From Pseudophaeobacter arcticus DSM 23566 (GTDB taxonomy: Bacteria > Pseudomonadota > Alphaproteobacteria > Rhodobacterales > Rhodobacteraceae): a DNA stretch of 64,000 bases. The position numbers and the translations under genes were made by a program. The notes beneath the pieces are model-generated. The model saw nothing but the letters and a program-made list of their open reading frames with translations, was not told the DNA's origin and ran no database searches. Positions 25,333 to 33,598 of this stretch are shown piece by piece (position 1 is the first letter of the stretch; every line of letters starts with the position of its first letter). The DNA lies in assembly GCF_000473205.1 (NCBI RefSeq), contig NZ_KI421507.1:407934-471933 (forward strand), written 5' to 3'.

Positions 25333-26664
25333 CTAGACCAGACAGTCACTTTCCAGCTCTTCGTCTTCCTGACAGTCTTCTGGCAGGTCTTCGACCGGCT
25401 GGTTCATCAGCGCCATAAACTCTTCGGAGCCAGGGGCGTCATCATCTTCGCCCGCCGCGTCATTGCCTGTTGGGGCAGTATTGGCTGCGTACCAGGCGTC
25501 CAACCCTTCATCGGACACACCGCCATTGGCATAGCTGCTGCTGTCAGAGGCCGCCGCTGCCGGGTCATAGCCGCCAGAGAGCACATTCTGGCTGCCATCC
25601 GGGTTGGAAACCACCAGCGATACTGAGCTGAGGTCGATATCATCCAGAGTCAGACCGTTGTCGGACCAGAGGGTGAAATTGGCCGAGTTGACCTCCCCGT
25701 CGGTACTGTCGTTTACGCGCCCGAATTGAACCATGCCGTCAAAGGTTTCGGGCACGGTTGTCCCCGTATCCAGCGCGTTTACGGCGTTGGCCTCTGCAGC
25801 CTGTCCGGTGACTGGCAAGCCATTGACCGAGGGATGGAAATTCAGATCGTTCACGGTTTCATCGTCGCTCATGTTGAAGAACATGCCGTCGATATCCGCC
25901 ACTTCACCATCATAGGAGGTGGGGTGCAGGTTGATGAAAAGCTGGCCCTGTGGGGTCTGCGTTACTTCCACGGTGACGCTGGGGTCGCCATTGCCGCCGA
26001 TTTCAAAACTGATGGTGGTTTTTCCATCGCTACCGCCGTCGCCACCGCCGGTATCTCCTGTGCCACCCGTACCTGTGCCACCCGTGCCTGTGCCACCCGT
26101 GCCTGTGCCGCCAGTCCCCGTGCCACCAGTCCCCGCGCAGCCAGTCCCCGAACCGCCGGTACCCGAACCACCCGTGCCGGAGCCGCCGGTTCCAGATCCA
26201 CCAGTTCCAGATCCACCAGTGCCAGATCCACCAGTGCCGGAGCCGTCTTCGTCGTGGTCCCGATCTTGCCACCACTTCTTGCCCCAACGGCCATGGCCGC
26301 CATGGTCGCCACGTCCGCCGCCTCCTGAGCCACAGTCACCTGTGCCACCTGTACCGGATCCGCCGGTTCCGTTGTTCTCGTCGTCGCGGTTGTTCCACCA
26401 GTTCTTTTTGCCGCCGTGGTCCCGTCCGCCGTGGCTTCCTCCGGTACCAGACCCAGCAGTACCCGAGCCGTGGTCGTCCTCGTCCCGCTGCCAGTGTTTG
26501 TGACCGCCACGACCGCCAAAATGATTGGAAAGTTTGTCGCTATACCAGCGGTCAAAGCCGCCATCGCGCACGCCGCCGTCATGGTAACTCTTGCTTTGGC
26601 AGGCGCTGTGCCCGCCCCATGCCGAACGTCCACCGCCCCAACCAGAAAAATGTCCCCAGCTCAT
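25333..26664 (-). CDS. Gly/Thr/Ser-rich pentapeptide-repeat protein, function unknown
   Basis: 443 residues from ATG 26664 (GAGG 8 bases upstream; a GTG at 26673 is also in frame). No signal peptide. Residues about 1-140 are Gly/Trp/His/Asp-rich and charged. About 142-202 are 12 pentapeptides SGTGG/TGTGG. Residues 215-400 look folded, beta-rich and acidic. The C-terminus is strongly acidic with several Cys. The motif SY-x-(D/N)-GGV-x-D-x-G-(F/L)-D-x-WY occurs twice, near residue 26 and near residue 377, bracketing the molecule. I do not recognise the family. The composition suggests an extracellular or matrix protein, but how it would be exported is not visible. Confidence 0.75.
   Translation of the reverse strand: MSWGHFSGWGGGRSAWGGHSACQSKSYHDGGVRDGGFDRWYSDKLSNHFGGRGGHKHWQRDEDDHGSGTAGSGTGGSHGGRDHGGKKNWWNNRDDENNGTGGSGTGGTGDCGSGGGGRGDHGGHGRWGKKWWQDRDHDEDGSGTGGSGTGGSGTGGSGTGGSGTGGSGTGGSGTGCAGTGGTGTGGTGTGGTGTGGTGTGGTGDTGGGDGGSDGKTTISFEIGGNGDPSVTVEVTQTPQGQLFINLHPTSYDGEVADIDGMFFNMSDDETVNDLNFHPSVNGLPVTGQAAEANAVNALDTGTTVPETFDGMVQFGRVNDSTDGEVNSANFTLWSDNGLTLDDIDLSSVSLVVSNPDGSQNVLSGGYDPAAAASDSSSYANGGVSDEGLDAWYAANTAPTGNDAAGEDDDAPGSEEFMALMNQPVEDLPEDCQEDEELESDCLV
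26059..26241 (-). repeat. 15-bp coding repeat, 12 units
   Basis: Each 15-base unit encodes SGTGG or TGTGG (one SGTGC, one AGTGG). Third positions vary between units, so the array is old or under protein-level selection. Length changes by slippage would stay in frame. Confidence 0.9.
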
Positions 26665-26777
26665 ACTTAGCACCTCTTAACCCAATGTCTTGTGCTGCCG
26701 CAGTGACCCCCAGGCGGCAAACGCATTAAGAGAACTTAAAGTGATCCAGGGTTTGAGCCAAATTTTCACCATATTTT

Positions 26778-26791
26778 GGGCAAATTTGCCC
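26778..26791. promoter_or_regulatory. 14-bp perfect palindrome GGGCAAATTTGCCC
   Basis: It lies in the 368-bp divergent gap (26665-27032) between the Gly-rich protein and the kinase-like protein, 114 bases upstream of the former. It could be an operator. The rest of the gap holds no gene that I can support. Confidence 0.4.
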
Positions 26792-27032
26792 TATTTCCCC
26801 TTTCTTCCGGAAACAAAACCGCAAGAGGGCGTAGAACTGTTCTTGTATTGGACGCAAAAGGGCCGCGCGACTCACCCTGGCAGCGGTGAGAGCCCATGTG
26901 TTTTTCCGATGTCGCCATGACGGCCCCCTGAAGGAGTCGTTTTGTTTCCTGAAATTTGCCATCTTCTGCACCTAAGGCCTTACCGATGAGGCCCCGGGCA
27001 TAGCGCGCTTTGGGCAAAATGAGGGAAAGCTG

Positions 27033-28046
27033 ATGGCGGACAGAAGCTTTGATGACCGCGCGGCCTATATCGTCGCACAAGCACAAAAGACCCTGGGTAA
27101 AACCCCGGATCGGATCACCACGCCGGGCGGCAAGTCCCGCTCTTCGATACGATTGCATTTTGGTGAGGAGACGGTCATCGCCACCCTGCGCGAAAATTTC
27201 CGCCGCACCCATCTGGAGGCCTATGTGCTGGAAAAGCTGGGGCCCCATTGTGACGACATCCCCCGGGTTCTGGGCGTCAATGAGGATGTCTTGTTCCAGT
27301 CCGACACCGGCGAGATCCGCCTGAGCCGCGAGGTCCTGGAGCATGACGAGGGCGACCAGGTGGAACTGGCAGCCGAGGCCTGTGCTGCGATCTTTCGCAT
27401 TCACGCTGCCGCCCGCCAGACCGATCTGGCAGGGATGTTGCCGCATCTGGGCTCAAACCGGGACTGGATCATCAATCTGGTGGGATCGGTGGACGCCTTG
27501 CAGGCCTATTCCATGGGCATCCCCAAAGCGTTCGACTTTGTCGCCGTGGCCGAACGTATGGACCAGCCGGGGCGGCAATTCCTGAAATGGGATTGCCGGG
27601 CGGGCAATGCCGCCATTGGCGACGATGGCTTTGTGCGCTGGTTTGATTTTGAATATGCCGGCCTGCGGCACGGTGCCGAGGATTTTGCCTGGCTCATTGC
27701 GGATGAGACCTGGCCAGTTGCGCCGGACAAAATGGCCGATGTGATGATCGACACCTATGATCATGGCTCTGGCTATGACATCGCCGACTATCTGGATTAT
27801 CTGTCTGTCTATGTCAGCCTGCATGCGGTGCAGCGGCTGAAACTGATCCAGAAGGAAGTCAGGAAACGCGGCTGGCTCAGCAAGACGCGGGTGATCAAAT
27901 ATGATGACGCCGGGGTTCACCCTGATTATGCGCGGCAGCTCTGTCGGGTCGGGGCCTACTATGCGGCGCAGTCAAAACTGACAGCGCCGCTGGCCCGCAA
28001 TTTTGAGGCCGCCGGGCGCGCCTTCAAGGCGATCGCAGAAGGCTAG
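27033..28046 (+). CDS. Aminoglycoside-phosphotransferase-like kinase fold protein
   Basis: 337 residues. The catalytic-loop region is FLKWDCRAGNAAIGDDG and the metal-binding region VRWFDFEYAG, which match the HxDxxxxN and D-x-E patterns of the APH/choline kinase fold, with Trp in the place of the usual His. Such proteins phosphorylate small alcohols or sugars. The target is unknown and antibiotic resistance should not be assumed. GGAAAG precedes the ATG. Confidence 0.72.
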   Translation: MADRSFDDRAAYIVAQAQKTLGKTPDRITTPGGKSRSSIRLHFGEETVIATLRENFRRTHLEAYVLEKLGPHCDDIPRVLGVNEDVLFQSDTGEIRLSREVLEHDEGDQVELAAEACAAIFRIHAAARQTDLAGMLPHLGSNRDWIINLVGSVDALQAYSMGIPKAFDFVAVAERMDQPGRQFLKWDCRAGNAAIGDDGFVRWFDFEYAGLRHGAEDFAWLIADETWPVAPDKMADVMIDTYDHGSGYDIADYLDYLSVYVSLHAVQRLKLIQKEVRKRGWLSKTRVIKYDDAGVHPDYARQLCRVGAYYAAQSKLTAPLARNFEAAGRAFKAIAEG

Positions 28047-28067
28047 GGGCCTGACCCATTGATCGGC

Positions 28068-28096
28068 ATGGGGCTTCCTGGGGCTTATAGCCCCAT
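28068..28096. terminator. Hairpin between convergent genes
   Basis: ATGGGGCT and AGCCCCAT (28068-28075 and 28089-28096) enclose a 13-base loop. The 3' arm overlaps the last codons of the acyl-CoA dehydrogenase. Probably a shared terminator. Confidence 0.5.
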
Positions 28097-29227
28097 CTGG
28101 CGCACGGCGAGGTCGCGCATGATCTCTTCCGATCCGCCACCAATGGCCATGACCTTGACCTCGCGGTAGATGCGCTCCACCCGGTTGCCACGCAGATAGC
28201 CCGCCCCACCAAAGATCTGCATCGCCTCAGAGGCGCAGTATTCGCAGGCCTTGGTGGCAAAGAATTTGGCCTTGCTCAGCTCGGCTACTGGCATATCGCC
28301 CTGGTTGACCTGCCAGCAGATCATCCGCAGTGTCGCCTCAACCGCATCAATGCGGGCGGAGATCTCGGCGATCTTGTGGCGGATCACCTGATGGCGGATC
28401 AGCTTTTTGCCAAAGGTCTCGCGGTCTTGTGCCCAGGCGATACTGTCTTCCAGGCAGGTCTTCATCATCCCCAGAACCCCGGCGATCAGGTTGATCCGCT
28501 CCATGTTGAAATTGTTCATGATGGCCAAAAACCCGGTGCCTTCCTCCCCCATCATGTTGCTGGCGGGCACGCGGACATCATCCAGAAACAGCGTTGCCTG
28601 ATCCGAACACCACCAGCCCATCTTGCGGGTCAGGGCTGAGCGGGAGAAGCCAGCGGTATCCGCCTCGACAAAAAACAGGGAAATGCCGTCCAACCCCGCG
28701 CCGCCGGTCCGGGCCGGGATCACAAAGTAGTCAGAGGTCATGCCGCCGGTGATGAAGGTCTTGGAGCCGTTGATCACCCAGTGATTGCCGTCACGCCGGG
28801 CTGTGGTCTTGAGGTTGGCCACATCCGAGCCGCCCCCCGGTTCGGTCACCCCCAATGAGGAGCCTTTGCGCCCGGACAGGATTTCGGGCAGCACCCGCTG
28901 GCGGATCTCGTCACCCGCCAGCCGCGCAATTGGTTCCACAGAAATGGTACGCCTGGCCAAGGCCGCGGTAACCCCGCCGGCGCCACAGCGGGCCATCTCT
29001 TCGCTATAGGCCACGCGCAGAAAACAGTCGTCAAACCCAAGACCGCCATATTTTTCGTCGATGCCAAAGCCCCAGACGCCAAATGCACCAATCTTCTGGT
29101 GCAGCTCCCAGGGCACCGCTCCGGCCTCGTCCCAGTCGTCGCAATAGGGCTGGATTTCCTTTTCGACAAAGGCGCGGATGCTGTCGCGAAAGGCGCGATG
29201 CTCTGGCGTTTCAAAGGGGTTCTTCAT
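28085..29227 (-). CDS. Acyl-CoA dehydrogenase
   Basis: 380 residues, the standard length. FAD/substrate motifs GVTEPGGGSDVANLKT and ITGGMTSDYFVI are present. The C-terminal GGGSEEIMRDLA carries the catalytic-type Glu region, and IFGGAGYLRG is the usual FAD-binding stretch. It introduces a trans-2 double bond into an acyl-CoA. The TetR gene upstream overlaps it by 17 bases, so the two are one operon and the dehydrogenase is probably under its control. Chain specificity is not clear; branched or terpenoid acids are possible. Confidence 0.9.
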   Translation of the reverse strand: MKNPFETPEHRAFRDSIRAFVEKEIQPYCDDWDEAGAVPWELHQKIGAFGVWGFGIDEKYGGLGFDDCFLRVAYSEEMARCGAGGVTAALARRTISVEPIARLAGDEIRQRVLPEILSGRKGSSLGVTEPGGGSDVANLKTTARRDGNHWVINGSKTFITGGMTSDYFVIPARTGGAGLDGISLFFVEADTAGFSRSALTRKMGWWCSDQATLFLDDVRVPASNMMGEEGTGFLAIMNNFNMERINLIAGVLGMMKTCLEDSIAWAQDRETFGKKLIRHQVIRHKIAEISARIDAVEATLRMICWQVNQGDMPVAELSKAKFFATKACEYCASEAMQIFGGAGYLRGNRVERIYREVKVMAIGGGSEEIMRDLAVRQMGL

Positions 29228-29909
29228 CTGCTTCTCCCTGACGGCTGCGCGCAGACATATGCGGCGCTATGATGCGGCCAAATAGCTCGACCATCTTGGT
29301 TATGATCTTGGGATCGCGCTCAAACGGCGCCTGTGTGTGCAACCCGCGCATGAAGCTCCGGCAGATCGACCAGAGCAGCGTCAGCTCATCCTCATGGCCC
29401 TCGGTGGCCTGGTAGAGATTGGCGATATTGCGGTTGAACTCGTCGTTGTAGCTCCAAAGCGATGGGGTGATGCGGCGGTTCAGCACCTGGTCGGTGCGTG
29501 CGGCCACCAGGATTTCCATCAGCGCGCGGCCTTCGCGGGTGTTGATCACCCGGCTCCACAGCGCATGTAGCTGGCCCGGCAGGCTGGTCCCGGCTTTGGA
29601 AGAGCGCAGCAGATTGGCCTCCTGGTCATCAGGCACCGAGGTGCCGCGCACCGGGGCCAGCAGATGTTCGAGGGTTTTTACCATCATCTCTTCCTTGGAG
29701 GGGAAGTGATGGGTGAGGGCGCCACGGGAGACCCCGGCCTGGGTTTGCACCCGGTTGATGGAACATTCCGAATAGCCCACCTCGTCGAGCGAGGTGATCA
29801 CCGCATCAAAGATTTTGCCTCGGGTGCGCGCCACCCGTGCCGGGTTGCCCCGCATGGGCTGACTGTCGCCGGAGGTGACGTTCGGTTGGTCTTCGGTTCC
29901 TGGGCACAT
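29211..29909 (-). CDS. TetR-family regulator
   Basis: 232 residues. The DNA-binding helices lie near the N-terminus, ending in AGVSRGALTHHFPSKEEMM. The C-terminal domain is the variable ligand-binding part. The start at 29909 gives AAGGA a proper 7-base spacing; ATG 29915 is too close to it. It is cotranscribed with the acyl-CoA dehydrogenase and divergent from the frameshifted gene at 30013, with a palindrome between them. An acyl-CoA is the likely ligand. Confidence 0.87.
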   Translation of the reverse strand: MCPGTEDQPNVTSGDSQPMRGNPARVARTRGKIFDAVITSLDEVGYSECSINRVQTQAGVSRGALTHHFPSKEEMMVKTLEHLLAPVRGTSVPDDQEANLLRSSKAGTSLPGQLHALWSRVINTREGRALMEILVAARTDQVLNRRITPSLWSYNDEFNRNIANLYQATEGHEDELTLLWSICRSFMRGLHTQAPFERDPKIITKMVELFGRIIAPHMSARSRQGEADEEPL

Positions 29910-29939
29910 CAGCATATCCTTTTGACGAATCGTAAAACA

Positions 29940-29956
29940 GAACAGTTGGTCTGTTC
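29940..29956. promoter_or_regulatory. Candidate TetR operator GAACAG-N5-CTGTTC
   Basis: A perfect 6-bp dyad with TTGGT spacer, 31 bases upstream of the TetR start, in the divergent promoter. Placement suits autoregulation and control of both directions. Confidence 0.6.
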
Positions 29957-30012
29957 AATCACATGATTATCGGTCAGACGCAGCGGCATTTGATCAAGAG
30001 AGGGAGCGAAAC

Positions 30013-30806
30013 ATGCAACAAGCCGAAGATTTCCGTGCCGAGAGCCAGGCTCTGGCGGCGGTGCTACAGGATCTGCCCGAAGCTGATCTGCACCGGGCGA
30101 CACTGTTCAAGGAGTGGACCATTGATCATGTGCTGGGGCATCTGCATCTGTTCAATGTGGCGGCTGAGACCTCGTTGCAGGGGGCGGCAGCCTTTGCGGC
30201 CTTTATTGGCCCGATCGTGAAAGAGATGCAGGCAGGCAAGTCTATACTGGATGCCAGTTCCCCTGGCTTGATGGCCTGTCGGGCCGCGCCCTGTTTGAGG
30301 CCTGGCAGGCAGGTGCAGAGCGCTGCGCCGACGCTTTTGCGCAGGCCGACCCAAAAGAGCGGCTAAAATGGCTGGGGCCGGACATGAGCGCGCTCAGCTC
30401 GATCACCGCGCGGCAGATGGAGACCTGGGCCCATGGCCAGGAGGTCTTTGATCTGTTGGGGGTGGAGCGGCAGGAGCAGGACCGCATCCGCAACATCGCC
30501 CATCTGGGGGTGTCGACCTATGGCTGGACCTTTCTCAACCGCAAAGAACCGGTGCCCGAGCCTGCGCCTTTTGTCGAGCTGACCGGCCCTTCCGGTGCCG
30601 TCTGGACCTGGAATGATCCGCAAGCGGACAATCTGGTGCGCGGTTCGGCGGTGGAGTTTGCCCAGGTGGTGACGCAGGTGCGCAATATCGCCGACACCAG
30701 TCTCGAGACCCAGGGAGCCAGTGCCGCGCGCTGGATGGCAATCGCCCAGTGTTTTGCCGGTCCGGCTGAAACACCACCCGCAAAGGGCGCCCGCCATAAG
30801 GCATAA
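30013..30806 (+). pseudogene. TIGR03084-like (DinB/mycothiol-type) protein, frameshifted
   Basis: Frame 1 from 30013 encodes the N-terminal half of a maleylpyruvate isomerase/TIGR03084-type protein (FKEWTIDHVLGHLHLFN with the metal-binding histidines). After about residue 76 the protein sense moves to another frame: there, WLDGLSGRALFEAWQAG continues through KWLGPDMSALSSITARQMET to the stop at 30806. The shift lies near 30245-30270. The whole would be about 264 residues, the family's usual size. It may be a true inactivating indel or a sequencing error. The partner genes (TetR, acyl-CoA dehydrogenase) are intact and divergent. Confidence 0.8.
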
Positions 30807-30859
30807 GAACAGAGCCAGATCGCACAGCAAGAGAGGTAGAAGGTTGCACCTGTAAAAGC

Positions 30860-30895
30860 GGTTATGACTGCACTTATGACTGCGCCTATGACTGT
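30860..30895. repeat. 12-bp tandem repeat, 3 copies
   Basis: Units GGTTATGACTGC, ACTTATGACTGC, GCCTATGACTGT, just upstream of the double-hairpin element at 30950. Confidence 0.8.
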
Positions 30896-30949
30896 GCGTG
30901 TCATTGGGCCGTGGCGGGCCTGCCAGGGACAGGGGTCTTAAGCCAGGTG

Positions 30950-31036
30950 AAGGGGGGGCTCCCGCGCAGATTTATCTCCCCTTGGGAGATAACATCCCCT
31001 TGGGCCCAGCGCCGCCGCCCTGTCGGGCGACGGCGC
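30950..31036. repeat. Double-hairpin intergenic element, copy A
   Basis: Shared 5' flank AAGGGGGGGCTCCCGCGC, then hairpin 1 (ATCTCCC/GGGAGAT), then the shared middle TTGGGCCCAGCGC, then hairpin 2 (GCGCCGNCGCCC type stem with GGGCGACGGCGC). Copies B (39350) and C (59903) have the same flanks but different stem sequences. All three lie between convergent genes. A bidirectional terminator or a dispersed REP-like element are both possible. The rest of 30807-31118 holds the 12-bp repeat and a CCCTTT/AAAGGG hairpin at 31088-31112. Confidence 0.75.
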
Positions 31037-31118
31037 TGCACCGTGAGATGGCCAGGATCCAGTTTATCGTTGCCGCAGGTGTTCGTGCCCTTTCAAGAGT
31101 CTTGGAAAAGGGAAAAGC

Positions 31119-32045
31119 CTAGGGAGCAGGGGCCGGTTTCCCTGCCTGCCGGTTGGCCTGCATCAGCCCTTCTATCGCCATCCGATCGGGCTGTGCCTGG
31201 GTGACAGGCAGGCCCTGGGCGGTCAGGGCGGCCAGATAGGGGGCGGCCAGGTGATCGGGGGCGATCAAAGCGAGATTCTGGCCCAGCCAATAGGCCCGCG
31301 CGGCGGCCAGTTCGGCTCCAAGAAGATAGCCCCACAACAGACCTGCGGTCTCAGTTGTATTGCGCCCTGTTGTATTGTGCTCGGTTGTATTGTGCTCTGC
31401 CGTGCTGCCGCCCGCGATAAGCTGACGGGCGCGCAGTTCGGCCAGCCGGGAGGCCAGGCGTTCGGGGCGCGATATGGTATCTGCGACGGCCTGTGCCAAA
31501 GCGCTTTCGGACCAGTGCGCAGGCAAGGCGAGACCTGCTGCCAGCGCGGAATAGAGGCCTGTAGTGAGGGTGCTGTGAAAGCTGACAACCTCAGCGGCGC
31601 TGATCTGAACCCAATGTGTCACCTCGCCAGGCAGGCAGATCACCCCGTCCCATTTGGGATTGAGAGCCAGAAAGCCGGCGATCTGCGCCGTGCTATGTTG
31701 CATCAGGCCTACCGGGTTTTTCTGGTGCAGTCCGGGAAGCACTTGAAGATCCCAGGCTTCTGGACTCCAGGCCTCGTGATCCAGGCGGGTGAATGCCAGA
31801 TCTTCGGGTTTGGCGGGAACCTCGACCGAAGTGGCGGCCGGTGTCAGACCGCAGACCAGCACCGGATCCGATTTTGGCATCTGGGCCTGGCTCAGCGCAT
31901 CCGACAGATCCTGCGCGGGGCAGGCCCCTGTGCGCGCGAAACTATGCTGTTGCACCATTTGCCCAGCCGATAGGCGCCACAGGGATATCTTGGCGTCACC
32001 AATCAGAGCGGCGGTGCAATGTGTCTGGCTATGTGATGTGCCCAT
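31119..32045 (-). CDS. Divergent 2-dehydro-3-deoxygalactonokinase (DgoK)-like protein
   Basis: 308 residues from ATG 32045, chosen for AAAGG upstream and lack of homology before it. The central part fits DgoK: WDGVICLPGEVTHWVQISAA and EVVSFHSTLTTGLYSAL. DgoK phosphorylates 2-keto-3-deoxy-galactonate. Several usual motifs are altered: the N-terminal DWGT(T/S) phosphate loop is not seen, the typical LPGTHSKW reads LPGEVTHW, and MRGEETQ reads MQHSTAQ. A 15-bp tandem repeat adds HNTTE-type residues in the middle. It may be inactive or have another substrate. No other sugar-acid genes are adjacent. Confidence 0.72.
   Translation of the reverse strand: MGTSHSQTHCTAALIGDAKISLWRLSAGQMVQQHSFARTGACPAQDLSDALSQAQMPKSDPVLVCGLTPAATSVEVPAKPEDLAFTRLDHEAWSPEAWDLQVLPGLHQKNPVGLMQHSTAQIAGFLALNPKWDGVICLPGEVTHWVQISAAEVVSFHSTLTTGLYSALAAGLALPAHWSESALAQAVADTISRPERLASRLAELRARQLIAGGSTAEHNTTEHNTTGRNTTETAGLLWGYLLGAELAAARAYWLGQNLALIAPDHLAAPYLAALTAQGLPVTQAQPDRMAIEGLMQANRQAGKPAPAP
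31355..31399 (-). repeat. 15-bp coding tandem repeat, 3 copies
   Basis: TTGTATTGCGCCCTG, TTGTATTGTGCTCGG and TTGTATTGTGCTCTG on the + strand. On the coding strand this gives the repeated EHNTT/GRNTT peptides inside the DgoK-like protein. Confidence 0.88.
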
Positions 32046-32605
32046 TGTCTGACGACCTTTTTGTACGTATTGCGTGGAAAGTCGGCTGTTGGCCAAATCC
32101 GGTGCCGACCACCGGCATCTGCCCAGGGGTCATACCGGTGCAAGCGCCAGGTTTCAAACCAACAGCGGGAATCCATGACCGATCAGGGGAAGGCAAACGC
32201 AGCCTGCAGGCGAGGCCAGAGCACAGAATCAGGCATTTTGGCGTCGAGAACAAGAGCTGGGTTTTATGGTTTGGGCAGCATTTGGGGATAGTCTATAATC
32301 AAAAGGTTATATTGTTTCCGCTTTTGTGTGGACTATACCCTTTTTCGCCTTAATCACTAAGCTTTGGTTATAATTCTCATTAATTCGGTTAGATATATTC
32401 TAGTCACGGAATGCAGTAGCTTGAAAAAGCTTCAGGGGGGATCCAATCCCGGCATTCATCAGGGGCGAAACATGTGGGGGCATGGTTCGGAAAAACCCAA
32501 AACGTGATGACATTGCCCGCGTCGCTGTTGTTGCGGGTTTTGAAGAACGAAGGAGCTGATGGCCTCGGGTTTATCCCGGAGCTATCGCTGCGAGCGCATG
32601 GGGTG
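32046..32605. promoter_or_regulatory. AT-rich upstream region of the polysaccharide locus
   Basis: A 560-bp divergent gap. The part at about 32275-32405 is unusually AT-rich for this genome, with TATATT, TTTTT and ATATATT runs, and is the probable promoter region of the exopolysaccharide genes to the right. An open frame from 32474 runs into the sugar transferase, so the true start could be earlier than the one I chose. Confidence 0.45.
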
Positions 32606-33385
32606 ATGATGAAAGATTTCGTATCAAACACGACGGAGCGGACTGTGGCCGCACCCGGACTGACCTTGTCCGGCGTCACTGCCACAGGGCGCTCCTCTTT
32701 GATCTGTTCTACCGTGGCTGCTCCTGCTGCCGGGGGGGGGATCAGCCAGGCACTGGCGATTGCGCGCGGAACACACTCTGGCTACGCTCTGGCTGGGAAG
32801 CGGCTGCTGGATTTGGCTTTGGTATTGTTGGCGCTGCCTGTCGCCTTGCCGATTATTCTGCTGTCGGCGGTGATGCTCTGGCTGGAAAGCGGATTGCCCT
32901 TCTATAGCCAGGATCGTTTGGGGCAGCATGGCAAGAGCTTTCGTATTTTTAAACTGCGGACCATGGTGCGTGATGCGGATGCCCGGCTGCAGAGCTTTCT
33001 GGAGAGCGATCCAGAACTCCGCCATGAATGGGAAACAACCCAAAAGCTCAAACATGACCCGCGGATCACTCGGGTCGGGCGGTTTTTGCGCATGACCTCC
33101 CTGGATGAGCTGCCGCAGCTTTGGAATGTGGCGACTGGAACAATGAGCCTGGTTGGCCCGCGCCCGATGCTGCCCGAGCAACTGTCTCTTTATGGCGAGG
33201 CAACCGCCTATTTTGCCGTCAAGCCCGGGATCACCGGCGTCTGGCAGGTCTCCACCCGGAATGAGAGCAGCTTTGCCTCCCGGGCCAAGGCGGATGCGGA
33301 TTACCTGCGTCAGATGGGTCTGCAGCAAGATTTGAGCCTTATTTGGCGCACCGTCGGCGTCGTCGCCAAGGGAACGGGGTATTAG
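32606..33385 (+). CDS. Undecaprenyl-phosphate sugar-1-phosphate transferase (ExoY-like)
   Basis: About 260 residues from ATG 32606; the next ATG (32609) or an upstream one at 32474 are possible. One membrane helix (LLDLALVLLALPVALPIILL) is followed by the PF02397 catalytic domain with FRIFKLRTM, DELPQLWNV and MSLVGPRPM, then KPGITGVWQVS. It starts a repeat unit by moving a hexose-1-phosphate onto undecaprenyl phosphate at the inner membrane. First gene of the exopolysaccharide locus. It is the monotopic type without the large N-terminal CoA-like domain of WbaP. Confidence 0.9.
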   Translation: MMKDFVSNTTERTVAAPGLTLSGVTATGRSSLICSTVAAPAAGGGISQALAIARGTHSGYALAGKRLLDLALVLLALPVALPIILLSAVMLWLESGLPFYSQDRLGQHGKSFRIFKLRTMVRDADARLQSFLESDPELRHEWETTQKLKHDPRITRVGRFLRMTSLDELPQLWNVATGTMSLVGPRPMLPEQLSLYGEATAYFAVKPGITGVWQVSTRNESSFASRAKADADYLRQMGLQQDLSLIWRTVGVVAKGTGY

Positions 33386-33598
33386 CACCGGTTACCAGAC
33401 TGGGGCGTGGACCGGCGGCCAGGTCGCTGCGGAACGATGGGCACTGGATATTAATCTCTTTGCCCTTGACTGCGAGGCGGCTGAGAAACCTCCCGATGCA
33501 GGGGCCGAGCCCTTTTGCGGTTGGGTCGCAGGACTGCCCCCGAGCGACCAGGGGCGTGACGTAGGGGGGGAGAAGTTGGAATTGTCAGGAGATGACGC

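Noticed and set aside
26059..26241. Possible CRISPR array
   Set aside because: Repeats are 15-bp coding units in direct contact, with no spacers; they encode SGTGG pentapeptides.
27033..28046. Antibiotic-resistance aminoglycoside kinase
   Set aside because: Only the fold is shared; the catalytic His is changed and the context gives no hint of resistance.
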